A stretch of DNA of 64,000 bases, taken from assembly GCF_019175385.1 (NCBI RefSeq), contig NC_083348.1, positions 50,056,950-50,120,949 on the forward strand, written 5' to 3'. This document shows positions 45,696-56,755 of this stretch, piece after piece. Origin of the DNA: Lycium barbarum. Its lineage: Eukaryota; Streptophyta; Magnoliopsida; Solanales; Solanaceae. Both the position numbers and the translations under genes were made by a program. The notes below the pieces were generated by a model. That model was not told where the DNA came from. It did no database searches and saw only the letters and a list, made by a program, of their open reading frames with translations. Position 1 is the first letter of the stretch, and every line of letters starts with the position of its first letter.

Positions 45696-46337
45696 TTGAG
45701 AATGTGTATTGATTACAGACAGCTGAATAAGGCGACGATCAAGAATAAATATCCACTTCCAAGGATTAATGATTTATTTGATCAATTGCAGGGTGCCAAA
45801 TGGTTCTCAAAGATAGATTTAAGATTCGGGTATCATCAGGTGAGAGTTACGGAGAAGGACATTCCAAAGACAGCCTTCAGAACTAGATATGGTAATTTCG
45901 AGTTTCGGGTAATGGCGTTTGGATTAACTAATGCACTGGTGGTGTTCATGGATTTGATAAATAGTTTGTTCAGGCTTTTTCTAGGCTCAATTGTGATTGT
46001 GTTTATCGAAGATATCCTGGTATACTCTCAATCCGAGGCAGAACATGCAGATCACTTACGTGTTATCCTTAGTGTTCTTCAGGCTCAGGAGCTTTATGCA
46101 AAGTTTTTAACATGTGAGTTCTGGTTGAATTCTGTGACTTTTCTGGGGCATATTATTTCACCCGATGGTATTTGGGTGGATACCCATAAGAATGAAGCTA
46201 TAAATACTTGGCCAAGGCCTACAACACCTATGGAGTTTCGTAGTTTTTCTCGGTTTTGCTGGTTATTACTGAAGATTTGTAGAAGGTTTTTCTTCCATCT
46301 CAGCATCACTAACAAAGCTGACTCAGAAAGCAGCTAA
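45696..46337 (+). pseudogene. Element C reverse transcriptase
   Basis: Continues the RT after the stop: [55 protein letters not shown]. The catalytic box reads FIEDILVYS, where the family has F(I/V)DDILVYS, so one catalytic aspartate is replaced. The [10 protein letters not shown] and thumb regions follow, and the frame degenerates after TTPMEFRSF. Inactive as a polymerase. Confidence 0.9.
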
Positions 46338-46807
46338 ATTTCATTGGACGGATACTTGTGAACGTAGTTTCAGGAGTTGAAGAATAGATTGACTTCGGCC
46401 CAGGTTCTGACACTTCCAGAGGATCGAAAGGCTATGTTGTCTATTGTGATGCTTCAGGCGTTGGGTTAGGTTGTGTGTTGATGTAGCATGGTAAGGTGAT
46501 TGCTTATGCTTCAAGGCAGTTGCGAAAACATGAGGAAAACTACCCGACCCATGATCTAGAGTTGGCTGCGGTGATCCATGCATTGAAGATGTGGAGGCAT
46601 TATTTATATGGCCTTCATGTTGATATTTATACATACCATAAGAGCCTCCAGTATATTTTCAAGCAGAAGGAGTTAAATTTACAGCAAAGGCGATGGTTGG
46701 AGCTATTGAAGGATTATGATGTGAGTATTTTATATCATACTGGAAAGGCGAATGTAGTAGCCGATGCTCTTAGCCACAAATTCATGGGTAGCTTAGGTGA
46801 TATCTAG
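46338..46807 (+). pseudogene. Element C RNase H
   Basis: After a frameshift the RNase H domain is open at 46496-46807: [50 protein letters not shown], ending [15 protein letters not shown]. The motif usually reading YTDHKSL has Y for the catalytic D. The enzyme would degrade the RNA strand during reverse transcription. Confidence 0.88.
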
Positions 46808-46813
46808 CCAGAG

Positions 46814-47524
46814 ATGAGCGAGTTAGCTCGTGAGCTTAAGCAGTTAGCTAGCCTAGGAGTTCGATTAATGGACTCGGGCAATATGGGAGTTACCATTCAG
46901 AATTTGGCTATTTCGTCATTGGTGGTTGAGGTGAAAGAACGCCAGTATGAGGATCCCATATTAGTTCATTACAGAAATACACTTCCTCAAAAGAAAAAGT
47001 CATCCTTTGAGATTTCTGCAGATGGAGTTCTCCGATGTTGGGGCAGATTGTGTGTTCCTGATGTTGCAGGATTACGTCATCAGATTTTGGAAGAAGCTCA
47101 TTTTTCTCGTTATTCCGTTCATCCGGAGGCGACAAAAATATATCATGATCTCAAATTCATATATTCGTGGGATGAAATGAAGAAATACATAGCAGAGATC
47201 GTAGCTCAATGTCCTAATTGTCAGCAGGTGAAGATTGGGCATCAGAAGACTGGGGGATTATTGCAAACCATGAAAATTTTGACTTGGAAATGGGAAGTGA
47301 TTAATATGGATTTCATTGCAGGCTTGCGCCGTTCTCAGCCGAAGTATGATTCTATATGGGTAATTGTGAATAGACTTCTGAAGTCAGCTGATTTTCTACC
47401 AGTCAAAACTACATATGCAGCTGAGAGTTATGCAAAGCTTTATATCAAAGAGATAGTACGACTCCATGGTGTTCCAGTATCTACTATTTCTGATAAAGGA
47501 ACCCAGTTCACAGCTAATTTCTAG
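46814..47524 (+). pseudogene. Element C integrase, zinc finger and catalytic core
   Basis: The HHCC finger is intact (AHFSRYSVHPEATK, then CPNCQQV). The core has NMDFIAGLRRSQ with the first catalytic D and STISDKGTQFTANF with the second. The frame ends at a TAG at 47522-47524, and the E motif lies in the next frame. Confidence 0.9.
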
Positions 47525-48408
47525 AAGTCTTTCCAAGAGGGTTTGGGGACTTAGGTGAGTCTTAGCACACAATTTCACCCGCAGACTGATGGACAAACTG
47601 AGCATACCATTCAGACTCTCGAATATATACTACGGGCATGTGTGTTAGAATTCGAAGGTAGTTGGGATGATCACTTACTGCTTATTGAATTCGCTTATAA
47701 CAATAGTTATCATTTCAGTATCCAAATAGCCCCGTATGAGGCTTTATATGGGTACAAGTGTAGATCACCAGTTGGGTGGTTCGAAGTGGGAGAAACTAAG
47801 TTAATAGGGCCAAAATTGATCCAGCAAGCCATGGAAAAGGTCAATCTTATTCAGGATCGATTATTGGTAGTTCAGAGTCGTCAGAAATCTTATGCAGATA
47901 ATCGCCGACGAGACTTAGAATTCCAAGTTAATGATTGTGTATTCTTGAAGGTGTCACCTAGGAAAGGTGTGATGAGATTTGGTAGGAAGTTCAAGCTTAG
48001 TCCTCGGTATATTAGGCCTTACAAGATTGTACGCAAGGTAGGCCAGGTGGCTTATGAGTCAGATCTACCTTCGGACTTAGAGTCAGTCCACCGAGTTTTC
48101 CATGTGTCGATACTTCGCAAGTGCATTGGAGACACTTCCAGAATTGTACCTATGGATGATTTCCAGGTCACCAATCAATTGTCCTACGAAGAAGTTCCCA
48201 TTGTTATTCTAGATAGAAAAGTCAGAGACTCAGAACCAAAGATGTAGCCTCAGTTAAAGTTCTATGAAGAAACAATAATAGAGAGGAAATGACTTGGGAA
48301 GTTGAGGAAGATATGAAGTTCAAGTATCCACATTTGTTTCAACTCCTAGAGGAGGTTCAGATAGAGCCACCATTATCTTCATGTATGTAATACTTCCTTT
48401 TTACGATT
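47525..48408 (+). pseudogene. Element C integrase C terminus and chromodomain remnant
   Basis: The frame at 47555-48247 carries HPQTDGQTEHTIQTLE with the catalytic E, then LIEFAYNNSYHFSI, YGYKCRSPVGWFEVGE and the C-terminal domain SPRKGVMRFGRKFKLSPRY. A frameshift near 48230 leads into a chromodomain-like end (KDVASVKVL, MTWEVEEDMKFKYPHLFQ) finishing at a TAA near 48390. The 3' trailer to 48574 is non-coding. Confidence 0.88.
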
Positions 48409-48574
48409 TTTTTGGTCGTGTGTGGCCATTATTGTTATTATTGTTATAGCCCGGTGAGGCATTGTATATTTTGGGTTGTTGTGACAAGATGACAGTGGTA
48501 TAGTTACAGGGGAAACTCTGGAAGTTTTTTTTATAGAATTCCTATGAATGTAACATTTGAGGATGAATGTTTAT

Positions 48575-48587
48575 AAGGGGGGAAGGA
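48575..48587 (+). other. Element C polypurine tract
   Basis: AAGGGGGGAAGGA directly before TGTTACACC. Confidence 0.92.
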
Positions 48588-48729
48588 TGTTACACCACGT
48601 AGTTTTGTACGATGAGATTCGTTGGGTGTTAGTTTTCCTAATTGTGGACATTGGAGTTATCTTCAAAGATATATGAGATTATATGTGCCTACTTTATGGT
48701 TATGAGGGTTTAAGTTCATGTGATAAGTT
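48588..48729 (+). repeat. Element C 3' LTR, truncated by element D
   Basis: 142 bp matching 36154-36295, then abruptly replaced by the element D LTR. aagtt at 48725-48729 is the presumed left target duplication of D. Confidence 0.88.
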
Positions 48730-48887
48730 TGTAACAACCCTTCCGGCCGTGATGAGAAATGTAGGATCACCCTACCAAATAGAACCTTCCCAAGGGTAGT
48801 AAAAGCTAATAGGAACTCGATTCTATAAGTCTAAGAACTGAAAACTTGACTTATTTATGGTTGTTGTTTTATTGTATTGAGTCCATC

Positions 48888-48908
48888 GGGGGGGGGGGGG
48901 GGGGGGGG
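48888..48908. repeat. Poly-G tract (21 G) in element D 5' LTR
   Basis: Twenty-one G followed by AGGGGG. The corresponding tract in the 3' LTR at 63362-63375 is 14 G, and in element A it is 16 (as C). Confidence 0.95.
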
Positions 48909-49074
48909 AGGGGGTGATGTAGAAAATTAGAACTCCGTTGGGAATTCTGAGGCCACGGGTGGATTCGTATGATGTCTTTATGTATATGTGCATGTTTGTT
49001 TTGTGTTTTTGAGGCCTCGGATGAAATGTTGGGTGATGGGGGGAAAAACTGAGCAACTCCAGCTCACTGCCCAA

Positions 49075-49300
49075 ATAGCATCGTTGCGGCGATACCGCTA
49101 CCGCCGCTAGCGGTCCACCACTTTTCATGTGGCCGTTGTGGTGGGCGATGGCCCGCTACGACGATACCACCATAGTGGTGGATGTCTCGCCATAGCGGTG
49201 GACGGGATCTCGTCAGTCCGCTATAGCGGTCACTTGACCGATATAGCGAGATCGCTGCAGCGGTGGTTCGACTGCCGGAGCGGTAGATGGGAGGCAGATT
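49075..49300. repeat. Field of CCGCTATAGCGG-type palindromes
   Basis: GC-rich block in an AT-rich LTR, with many imperfect copies of the self-complementary word CCGCTATAGCGGT and variants. It is present in all three A/D-family LTR copies (also 14530-14640 and 63535-63765). Confidence 0.85.
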
Positions 49301-51076
49301 CTGTGTTTTAAACACTTAGTCTCACATTCTATATTCACAATACTCCAACACAGTTCCCCACAAGAACCTAGGGTGAAATTCCATGCTAGGGCAAGCATAC
49401 TCTTGAGAGGTAAGTTTCAATCATTCCTTTCAATCATTCCGTAGCATCATCATGATCATCATCACTTTTATGGGTCTTTAATGGTGAAATTGTAATAGAA
49501 ACCCTATAAATTAATAAACCTTCTAAACATGATGGTTTACGATTATTATCACTTACTTATCATCTAATGGCTTGAGTTAACTCCTCTTAATCATGAATTG
49601 AACCCTTTAAAGCCATAAACTAAGTGAATTGAGACCTAGGGTTCTATAAAAATAATAGCTTGACCCTGAAAACTTTTTGTAGTTGGAATGTTGATGTAAC
49701 ATTGTGTTGGGATGCTTTGCACCTATAAAATCATTCACCCATTGCTATGGGGTAAAAAGAAGGGTATTCTTGAATTGATATTTGTGATTAAAGTATTTGT
49801 GACTCATAAAGCCTTCTATTTCTAGACTTTGAGCATTCTGAGGCTTTAAGGAAGGGAAAAGCTGTAGCGGAGTGACTTGCGTTGTTCCAGCTCTACGCTT
49901 GAGGTAGGTTACGGTCTACTTGAGTTAGACTTTGGTTAGTTGATTATATGTTTTGTGAATTCTTTAGGAGAAAGCATGTCTAATCTTTATGCATGATATT
50001 GTGTGGTTGAACTCCTATGTGAATGTGATTGAGTGATTGTGTAGGCTTCGTGCCACTATTCCTATGTGTTGAATCTGCAGTGGATGTGTTTGTGATGAGA
50101 AGTTAATATAATCTTCTCGGCGATATTGTGATACAAAATGATGATGTGAGCATTGATAATAAGAGGGCAGGAAACATCGTTACATACAAATATATGGAAG
50201 GAACAAATATGACTTAGATTATGGGCTAGTGGTCCGAGATTCATTCTGAAAATGAAGGATATATTGATATGGCCCGCGTTCGAGGTTCTTTTCGGAGCGG
50301 AGGTTTATGCTCGGGTCCAATGAGTATCCGGAACAAGTGGTACATGGGCACTATGGGTCCCTTGCAGCTCATGACTACTGAGCAATTACATAAGTTAGCA
50401 TGCGTGTACAGTAAGTATGGTATTGTGGTAGACTTATTTCCGTGTTGTGGTTTTCCGTTGATTGATTCTTGCTATTTGGGTGATTTATTGGTGATATTCT
50501 TCGTTGACCTGTCATGGTTATTTATTTCATGTCTATTGGCTAGCTTGTTTATTCTATTGATTTTATGAGATACGCATGATACTAATCTTAGTCGGCCTAT
50601 CATATCTACCGGTACATAGTGTTTGTACTGATACTACCTTGCTACTTTCTTTTGGGTGCAGATTGTGATATAGAGATTGCTACCCACCCTTACATCTAGC
50701 ATTGAGGATGTTGCTGACGGATTTAGGGCGAGCTTCTATCCATGCCAGGCCGCCCGAAGATCTTCCTCATATGATGTCTATTTTCTATTCTGGACATTAT
50801 GGATATTTATTAGACAGATTTCATTCCTTAGACATATTCTAGTTTAGAGTCCTGGTACGATGACTTTCGGATTTTAGGAATTTTGTAATAGTTAGAACTT
50901 CCACAATTACTTTAGTATTTTTATGGCATGACTTATTTTGGTTATTTTATGCTTGAATGAGTTATAACTGACTAATTTGGTTAATATAAAAATGGACTTT
51001 AGATGACTAATGTGTTGGTTCGCCCACTAAGAGTTAGTGTGGGTGCCAGTTATGGCGGGTTGGGTCGTGACAGAGT

Positions 51077-51086
51077 TGGTATCAGA
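51077..51086 (+). other. Element D primer binding site
   Basis: TGGTATCAGA, five bases after the LTR end, then diverging (CC for GC) from the tRNA-Met complement. Confidence 0.85.
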
Positions 51087-51286
51087 CCTTTACGTTGGTC
51101 GATCTCGTCGTACAAGGGCATGTCTAGTAGAGTCTTACAGATTGGTACGGAGAAGTCTGTACTTATCTTCGAGATGCTACCGGACACTAGGAAAATTCCC
51201 TTTTCTATCTTTCTTTCGTGCTACTTGATTCCAATTGGTATATGTTGATTCAAATTGGTATCTAATTGTCCTTCACTCTCTCGAAG

Positions 51287-52810
51287 ATGGTGAGAACACG
51301 CGCGGCGGCAGCTAGAGGAGGGGCTGGAGGCAGAGGAACTGGTAGAGCGGTGGCCCCAGCTGGGGGTGGAGTCCCATTTGTTGATCCCGTGCCTCTAGTG
51401 GTTCCAAATGAGCTCGTGGGAGAGGCAACCGCACCAGCCTAGCCAGCGGGAATACCAGTTCCTCCAGGTGCTGCAGCTGCTCAGGGTATACCAAATGCTA
51501 TGGCACAGGTGCTACAATGGCTGCATGGGTTAGCACAGGCCAGAGCTATACCAGCCGTTCTAGCAGGTAGGGGCGCAGGAGTAGCAGCCCCAGGTCCGGA
51601 TAGAGTTCAAGCTCCGGGGCTTCAGCATGCCGCAGCAATGGCACCTCACTTAGATAAAGTTCTGGGTTTTGGGGCCTGTCTGAGGCCAGTTGCAGGGCCA
51701 GTGATGACTGGCGAAGAGCATGATTTGTTTTGGAGGTTCACTAAAATAAAGCCTCCGGTGTTCTATGGTACTAAGTCAGAGGATGCATATGAGTTCATCA
51801 TCGACTGTCACGATAGGCTCCATAAGAAGGGGGTTGTGGACAAGTACGGTGTAGAGTTTGTGACCTTCCAGTTCTTTGGTGATGCCAAGCTACGGTGGAG
51901 GGCCTATGTGGAGTGCAGGCCAGCTGGGTCTTCTCCGTTGACTTGGGTTAAGTTCTATTATGTGTTTTTGATATGTATATCCCGCGTACTCTGAGGGACC
52001 AAAGGAAGGATGAGTTCGCTAATATTGATCACGGGAACTCGTCTGTTGCTGTGTACGAGTTCCGCTACCACTCCCTGTCCAAAAAGCTCTTCAGCTGCTA
52101 CCCACTAAGAGGGAGAGGATCCGGCTGTTCGTAAAGGGATTGAACACTGGGCTTCAGTTATCAGCTCTTTAGGTCGTAACCACTAGAGCTTCATTCCAGG
52201 ACGTAGTAGAGCATGTTCATGTTGTTGAGGGGATTAAACAGGAAAGTCATGCAAAGCAGGTAAAGAAGAAGGCCCGAGGGGTGGGGTTTTTAGCAACTTC
52301 TTCTCGAGGGGTCAGAGTTCGCAGATATATTCAGGGCGTCCGGTTCAGTCCGCGATGCAAGTGTCAGCTGGGGGCCCATTAGGGGTAAATTATCAGGCTT
52401 CCGGTTAGCATGGAGGATACACTGCTTCATTAGCTTATGTTCAACGACCTACGTTTGACGCATGTTACGAGTGTGGTGAGATCGGGCACATTAAGAGGTA
52501 TTGCCCCAGACTCAGACAGAGTGGTCAGGGGACTCAGTATCAGGCTCTACGAGCTCCATTTGCACTAGATAGAGGGGTTAAGAATTGTGCACCGGTAGGG
52601 CAAGGCGGCCACACAGCGGGTAGGGGTGGTGCCCAGCCTAACCGAGGCAGTCCTCAGGAAGGTAGAGGAGGACAGCAGCTCGGTAGGGGCGGGGCCTAGA
52701 CTGGACAGGGTAATCATGGTGGTTCACTGGCTATAGGAGGGCGCGATCACTTGTACGTTTTTCTAGGTAGACCCGAGGCTGAGGCCTCCGATGCTGTCAT
52801 CCCAGGTACT
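51287..52810 (+). pseudogene. Element D gag
   Basis: ATG at 51287 starts MVRTRAAAARGGAGG, with one stop near 51440. It is then open through the gag core (EEHDLFWRFTKIKPPVF, EDAYEFIIDCHDRLHK, GDAKLRWRAYVECRP) to 51994. After frameshifts the zinc knuckle CYECGEIGHIKRYC (52463-52504) is intact, unlike that of A. A G/R/Q-rich tail leads to the protease. The N-terminal A/P/G-rich segment aligns with A's. Confidence 0.88.
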
Positions 52811-53431
52811 ATCTGAGTTTATGACCGGATGGCTTCTATTTTATTTGATCCGAGTTCTACTTTTTCTTGTATGTCTACATATTTTGCTGTGGGTTTGGAT
52901 ATGGTGTGTGATACTCTTGGTGTTCCTATTTATGCATCTTCTCCGATTGGGGATTCAATGGTGGTAGATAGGGTCTACCCATCTTATGCAATTACTTATA
53001 TGAGGTATAGTGCTTAGGCAGATTTGATGATCCTAGATATGGTAGATTTCGATGTCATTTTGAGAATGAGTTGGTTGTCCCTGCATTATGCTAAACTAGA
53101 TTTCCATTCTAAGACTGTTACCTTAGCCGTGCCTGGGGCACCTAGACTTGAGTGGAAGGGTAACCTTAGTCCCCTCCCTAAGAAGGTCATATCCTTCGTT
53201 TGTGCTAGAAAGCTAGTGGAGAAGGGTTGTCTAGATTATTTGGCACATATCCGTGACACCAGTGTAGATACTCTATCTATTGATTCGGTTCCAGTGGTAC
53301 GCGAGTTTGCAGATGTATTCCCCCCGGACTTGCCTGGTATGCCACCTGATGGTGACATTGATTTAGACCCAGGGACTCCTCCTATCTCTATTCCACCCTA
53401 TAGGATGGAACCACCAAACTTAGCGAATTGA
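52811..53431 (+). pseudogene. Element D protease and RT linker
   Basis: The protease active-site region reads ILFDPSSTFSCMS, where the family usually has DPGS(T). It is followed by GLDMVCDTLGVPIYASSPIG and DLMILDMVDFDVILRMSWLS. A TAG lies between YMRYSA and the next frame at 53024. The linker VREFADVFPPDLPGMPPDGD is followed by [17 protein letters not shown], then a frameshift into the RT. Confidence 0.85.
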
Positions 53432-53924
53432 AAGAGCAGTTGCAAGATCTTTTGAGTAAGGGGTTTATTCGCCCGAGTGCTTTCCCTTGGGGTGCTCCTG
53501 TGTTGTTCGTTAAGAAGAAGGATGGGTCTATACGTATGTGTATTGATTACCGTCACCTGAATAAGGTAACCATCCGGAATAAGTATCCCATTCCCCGTAT
53601 TAATGACTTGTTTGATCAGTTACGGGGAGCTTTTATGTTCTCTAAGATCGACTTGAGGTCAGGGTATCACCAATTGAAGATTCGAGCAGAGGATGTTCCT
53701 AAGACAGCTTTTTGGACCTGGTATGGACACTATGAGTTCTTGGTTATGTCTTCCGGGCTTACAAATTCCCCAACTGCATTCATGGATTTGATAAACAGTG
53801 TGTTTAAGCCCTTTTTAGACTCATACATAATAGTGTTCATTGATGATATCCTGGTGTACTCTAAAAGTAAGGAGGAGCATCAGAAACATTTAAGGATTGC
53901 TCTTAGGGTATTGCGGGAGAAGGA
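53428..53924 (+). pseudogene. Element D reverse transcriptase, N-terminal part
   Basis: Reads [60 protein letters not shown] and an intact catalytic box [11 protein letters not shown]. It breaks after RVLREK at the CACTA-2 insertion. The reading resumes at 60612 with [12 protein letters not shown], so the break is exact and the triplet gga is duplicated. Confidence 0.9.
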
Positions 53925-54739
53925 CACAACAAGAAAAATGACCTTTAAGGAAGGGAAATCTGGTCCCTAAAAGTCCAAATCTGGTCCCAAAAGGGGCAAT
54001 TACGATGGGAAAAAGCTGGTCGCCACCCGTCGTAATAGCCTCCGCCGCTAAAGGTCAATCGCGACGGATTCAATAATCTGGTCGTTAAAAGTCTTTTGAG
54101 ACGGTAATATATCTGGTCGTTAAAAACTTTTAGACACTAAAACCTTTTTAGCGACCAAATGTTACTGGTCCTAGATTATCTTTAGAGACGGGCATTACTG
54201 GTGCTTATTTGCAATAATTGTACTAATTTTCACGACCATATTTCTGGTCTCTTATTGACGACAAGTCGTCCCGAAAGCTCGATGTCACAAAAAAATTATT
54301 TTATCAATAAATATCGGATTCCTACTAAAACATCTAGATACAAAAGCGTTATATATATAAAGAGGAAGATAGAGTTATTAATTACAATAAAATTGTTAAC
54401 ATCCCATGATGTTAGTTTCAATATTTGCTCGACACCTTAACAAAAAATCATCGCTTAACACTCGAGATAGACTAAGATAGCGAGTGCATAACATTCCTAG
54501 CTAAATAATGAGCTTCTACATCTTCTAAACTTCCATCTTGACTTGTCAAATTCAATCTTCAAAACCTGTAAGTACAAAATTTTGGAAAGACTTGAATAAC
54601 TATTAGTAAGATAAGATATATAAATTCTACACTAGTAGTAGTTATACCGCTTATTCAGGTAATGATCCAAATTTGGCAATTGCGACTTAACAGGTCTTGA
54701 AACAGTAATCACAACTAATATTCTTTAGAATGTTCATAC

Positions 54740-55657
54740 CTAGCAACCATTGACCCAACTCCATCTCTTTGGAACAATTCCTTTAGTAAAACTCCACCAA
54801 TAGTGCCATCCAGCAGGTGCACTCTTTGAACACCTCCCTGATGGAAATGGGAATATATAATTTGAATGAGTTTCGACAAGAAAAAGATATCACGCTAATA
54901 AGTGAGGGGACAATATTCTAGAGAATGAAAATTTCCACGTTTAAAGCAACTGAGATGGAAGACCACTGGGAGAGTGGATATTTAAGATGAACTGCACAAT
55001 GTTAAACACTAATGTAAAATATAAAGAATTGTCTATTCATGAAATGCACATATCTCTACTGCAAAGGCTTATCATAAGAAATTTTTAAAAAAAAGTACAA
55101 GAGAATCTGTAATCTTCCTTAGTATCTTCTAGATTCATCAGTAACAGGTTATAATGAGGAGGACAAAGCATGGTAAAAGAATAATTCAAACGACTACTAC
55201 CTACTGAAAACATAAGTGTTTTTGGGAACTTACTCGGCAAACAAAAGCAGCAGCAGCTAATTCTGAGAGATAACCATATGACCGACTTAGTTTCTCTTGT
55301 CCTCCAATTGCAAAACCTTGTTCAGTAGACCAAAGCCCATTACCATTGTCAAAACCAATGCCATTCTGAAATGTAGGATTGTATCTTCGGCTATAACCAT
55401 TGCCATTTTGGGAAGGGAGCGATCCGTTGGAACCATTGTAACCTAAACGATTGAAGTCCTCCTGACTAGCAGCTTTTACATAATTAGCAGCAGTCTCACT
55501 TTGCTCAGCTCATTTGCGGACCAGCATATCAGCATCTTATAGAGTTACGAAACGAATCAGACGGCTAGACGCATCAAGAATTAGGCCGTCTATTATACAA
55601 ATTAGTTTTTCGGCTCCTAGAGCCAAGGCAAAAGCTGTCGCAACTTCGTATGTGCTT
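54740..55657 (-). pseudogene. Captured N-acetylglutamate synthase-like gene fragment, introns kept
   Basis: Minus strand, exon 55657-55234: TYEVATAFALALGAEKLICI, IDGLILDASSRLIRF, DADMLVRK, AEQSETAANYVKAASQEDF, GFAIGGQEKLSRSYGYLSEL, AAAAFVCR. A GT donor (gtaagt, 55233-55228) and an AG acceptor just before 54837 bracket a ~396-base intron. The next exon (54837-54740) reads GGVQRVHLLDGTIGGVLLKE, then LFQRDGVGSMVA, and ends at another donor (gtatg). In plant NAGS (amino-acid acetyltransferase, arginine synthesis, plastid) these blocks occur in this order, from the end of the amino-acid-kinase domain toward the acetyltransferase domain. Two in-frame stops are visible (RFVTL* and VRK*). Retained introns indicate capture of genomic DNA, not cDNA. 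Identification is from remembered family motifs. Confidence 0.75.
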
Positions 55658-56488
55658 CAATTCCGAATAGAGCATTTCATCAGTCTTAACAACTCGCACC
55701 AAAATAAAAAAGGGAAGAGAAACTGCAGTTGCATGAACAACAGAACAAGCGACTGCGTTTAAATTCTAAACTGAAAACTACTTAGTCTGATCAATCAGAA
55801 ATTGCTTTCTACATATTCAGTATAAACCTACGCCATCTCCCAATGGCATAACGAATCATCAGATCTCTCTGCAAGATATAACTGAATGATGCATGACTTT
55901 GAAGTAACATCAAACTGACCACTGACCAGATGAGTTAATCTGGCTTCAGACAAGCGTTGTGTAGTAAGTTTTTTTCCTCTTATCAAGTGTATTTTTGTAG
56001 TATGTTGAAGTCATCAACTAAGTTAACCTTCAACGAAATGAACACTATTAGTTCCACCCTTCGAATAGATGAAAGTTTATCTGTCCTATTCATATTCATA
56101 GATAGGAAAAGACTACTAAATTGCATAGAAGGAATAAAGCATAGAGGATAGGGTTAAAAGTGTACTTTCCTTGTGAACTTTCTCGATTTCTTTAATACTA
56201 TCTAAATGCACATTGATCATCATAGATCTTAATATCGAACTTTAAGCTTTGCAACTTGCAAGTGAATGAGTTTCACAAAATCCCTTGAGTACTTGTCAAA
56301 CAGTTAAGCAGTAAGAAAGTGATTTTACATAAGTTCGATTGAAAGAGATGGTGGAAGCATATGATTAAGCTTTAGTAGCTAGCTGCCTGAACTGCATTTA
56401 TCATTCGCTGGTAACAAATTAGATAAAACATGATGCAGCACCAGTTTATGCAAAACAACAACAAAAATACCTATTAAAAGTCATATAG

Positions 56489-56755
56489 CATACTGATGAC
56501 AATACACAAAAGCAGCAGCACAAGGAGCAGGAGGTTGACATATCTTTTGCATATCAAGATCCCAATAGAACTGCAGGGCTGGAGTTGCACAAGGATAATG
56601 CAACTCCAAAGGCAAGTTCTCACTGTAAAAAGCAATCCAATACTAAGAAACATGATGGCACTCCTACAGGTGGTAAAATACATGGTACTAGTCAGTTGGA
56701 TCAGCTTAGTGCTATTCACAAATTCAGGCTTCAGGTGGAAATTTGCAAGCAGTAG
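56489..56755 (+). pseudogene. Unassigned coding-like fragment in CACTA-2
   Basis: An open frame of 88 codons after an AG (possible acceptor): EQEVDISFAYQDPNRTAGLE, then SSHCKKQSNTKKHDGTPTGG and SQLDQLSAIHKFRLQVEICK, to a TAG, with Q/N-rich sequence in frame beyond it. The composition and the AG start suggest an exon of a captured host gene. I cannot name the family. Confidence 0.4.

Larger units (their letters stand above)
36154..48729 (+). mobile_element. Element C: full-length Ty3/gypsy chromovirus, 3' LTR cut
   Basis: Plus-strand element in the 5' leader of element A. The 5' LTR (36154-43371) is split by CACTA-1, and primer site, gag, protease, RT, RNase H, integrase, chromodomain remnant and polypurine tract are all identifiable. 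The 3' LTR begins at 48588 and is cut at 48729 by element D. Its remainder must lie beyond the window. Without CACTA-1 the LTR would be about 2.36 kb. All ORFs carry stops or altered catalytic residues. Confidence 0.88.
48730..51072 (+). repeat. Element D 5' LTR
   Basis: 2343 bp from TGTAACAACCC to GTCGTGACA. It includes a poly-G tract, a GC-rich palindrome field (about 49075-49300) and the stretch shared with 1360-1875. ORFs inside (for example 50269-50568) have no recognisable domain and are not called. Confidence 0.88.

Noticed and set aside
50269..50568. 99-residue ORF with a hydrophobic tail in the element D LTR
   Set aside because: It lies wholly inside an LTR, has no recognised domain, and the homologous LTR portion of element A is missing here, so conservation cannot be tested.
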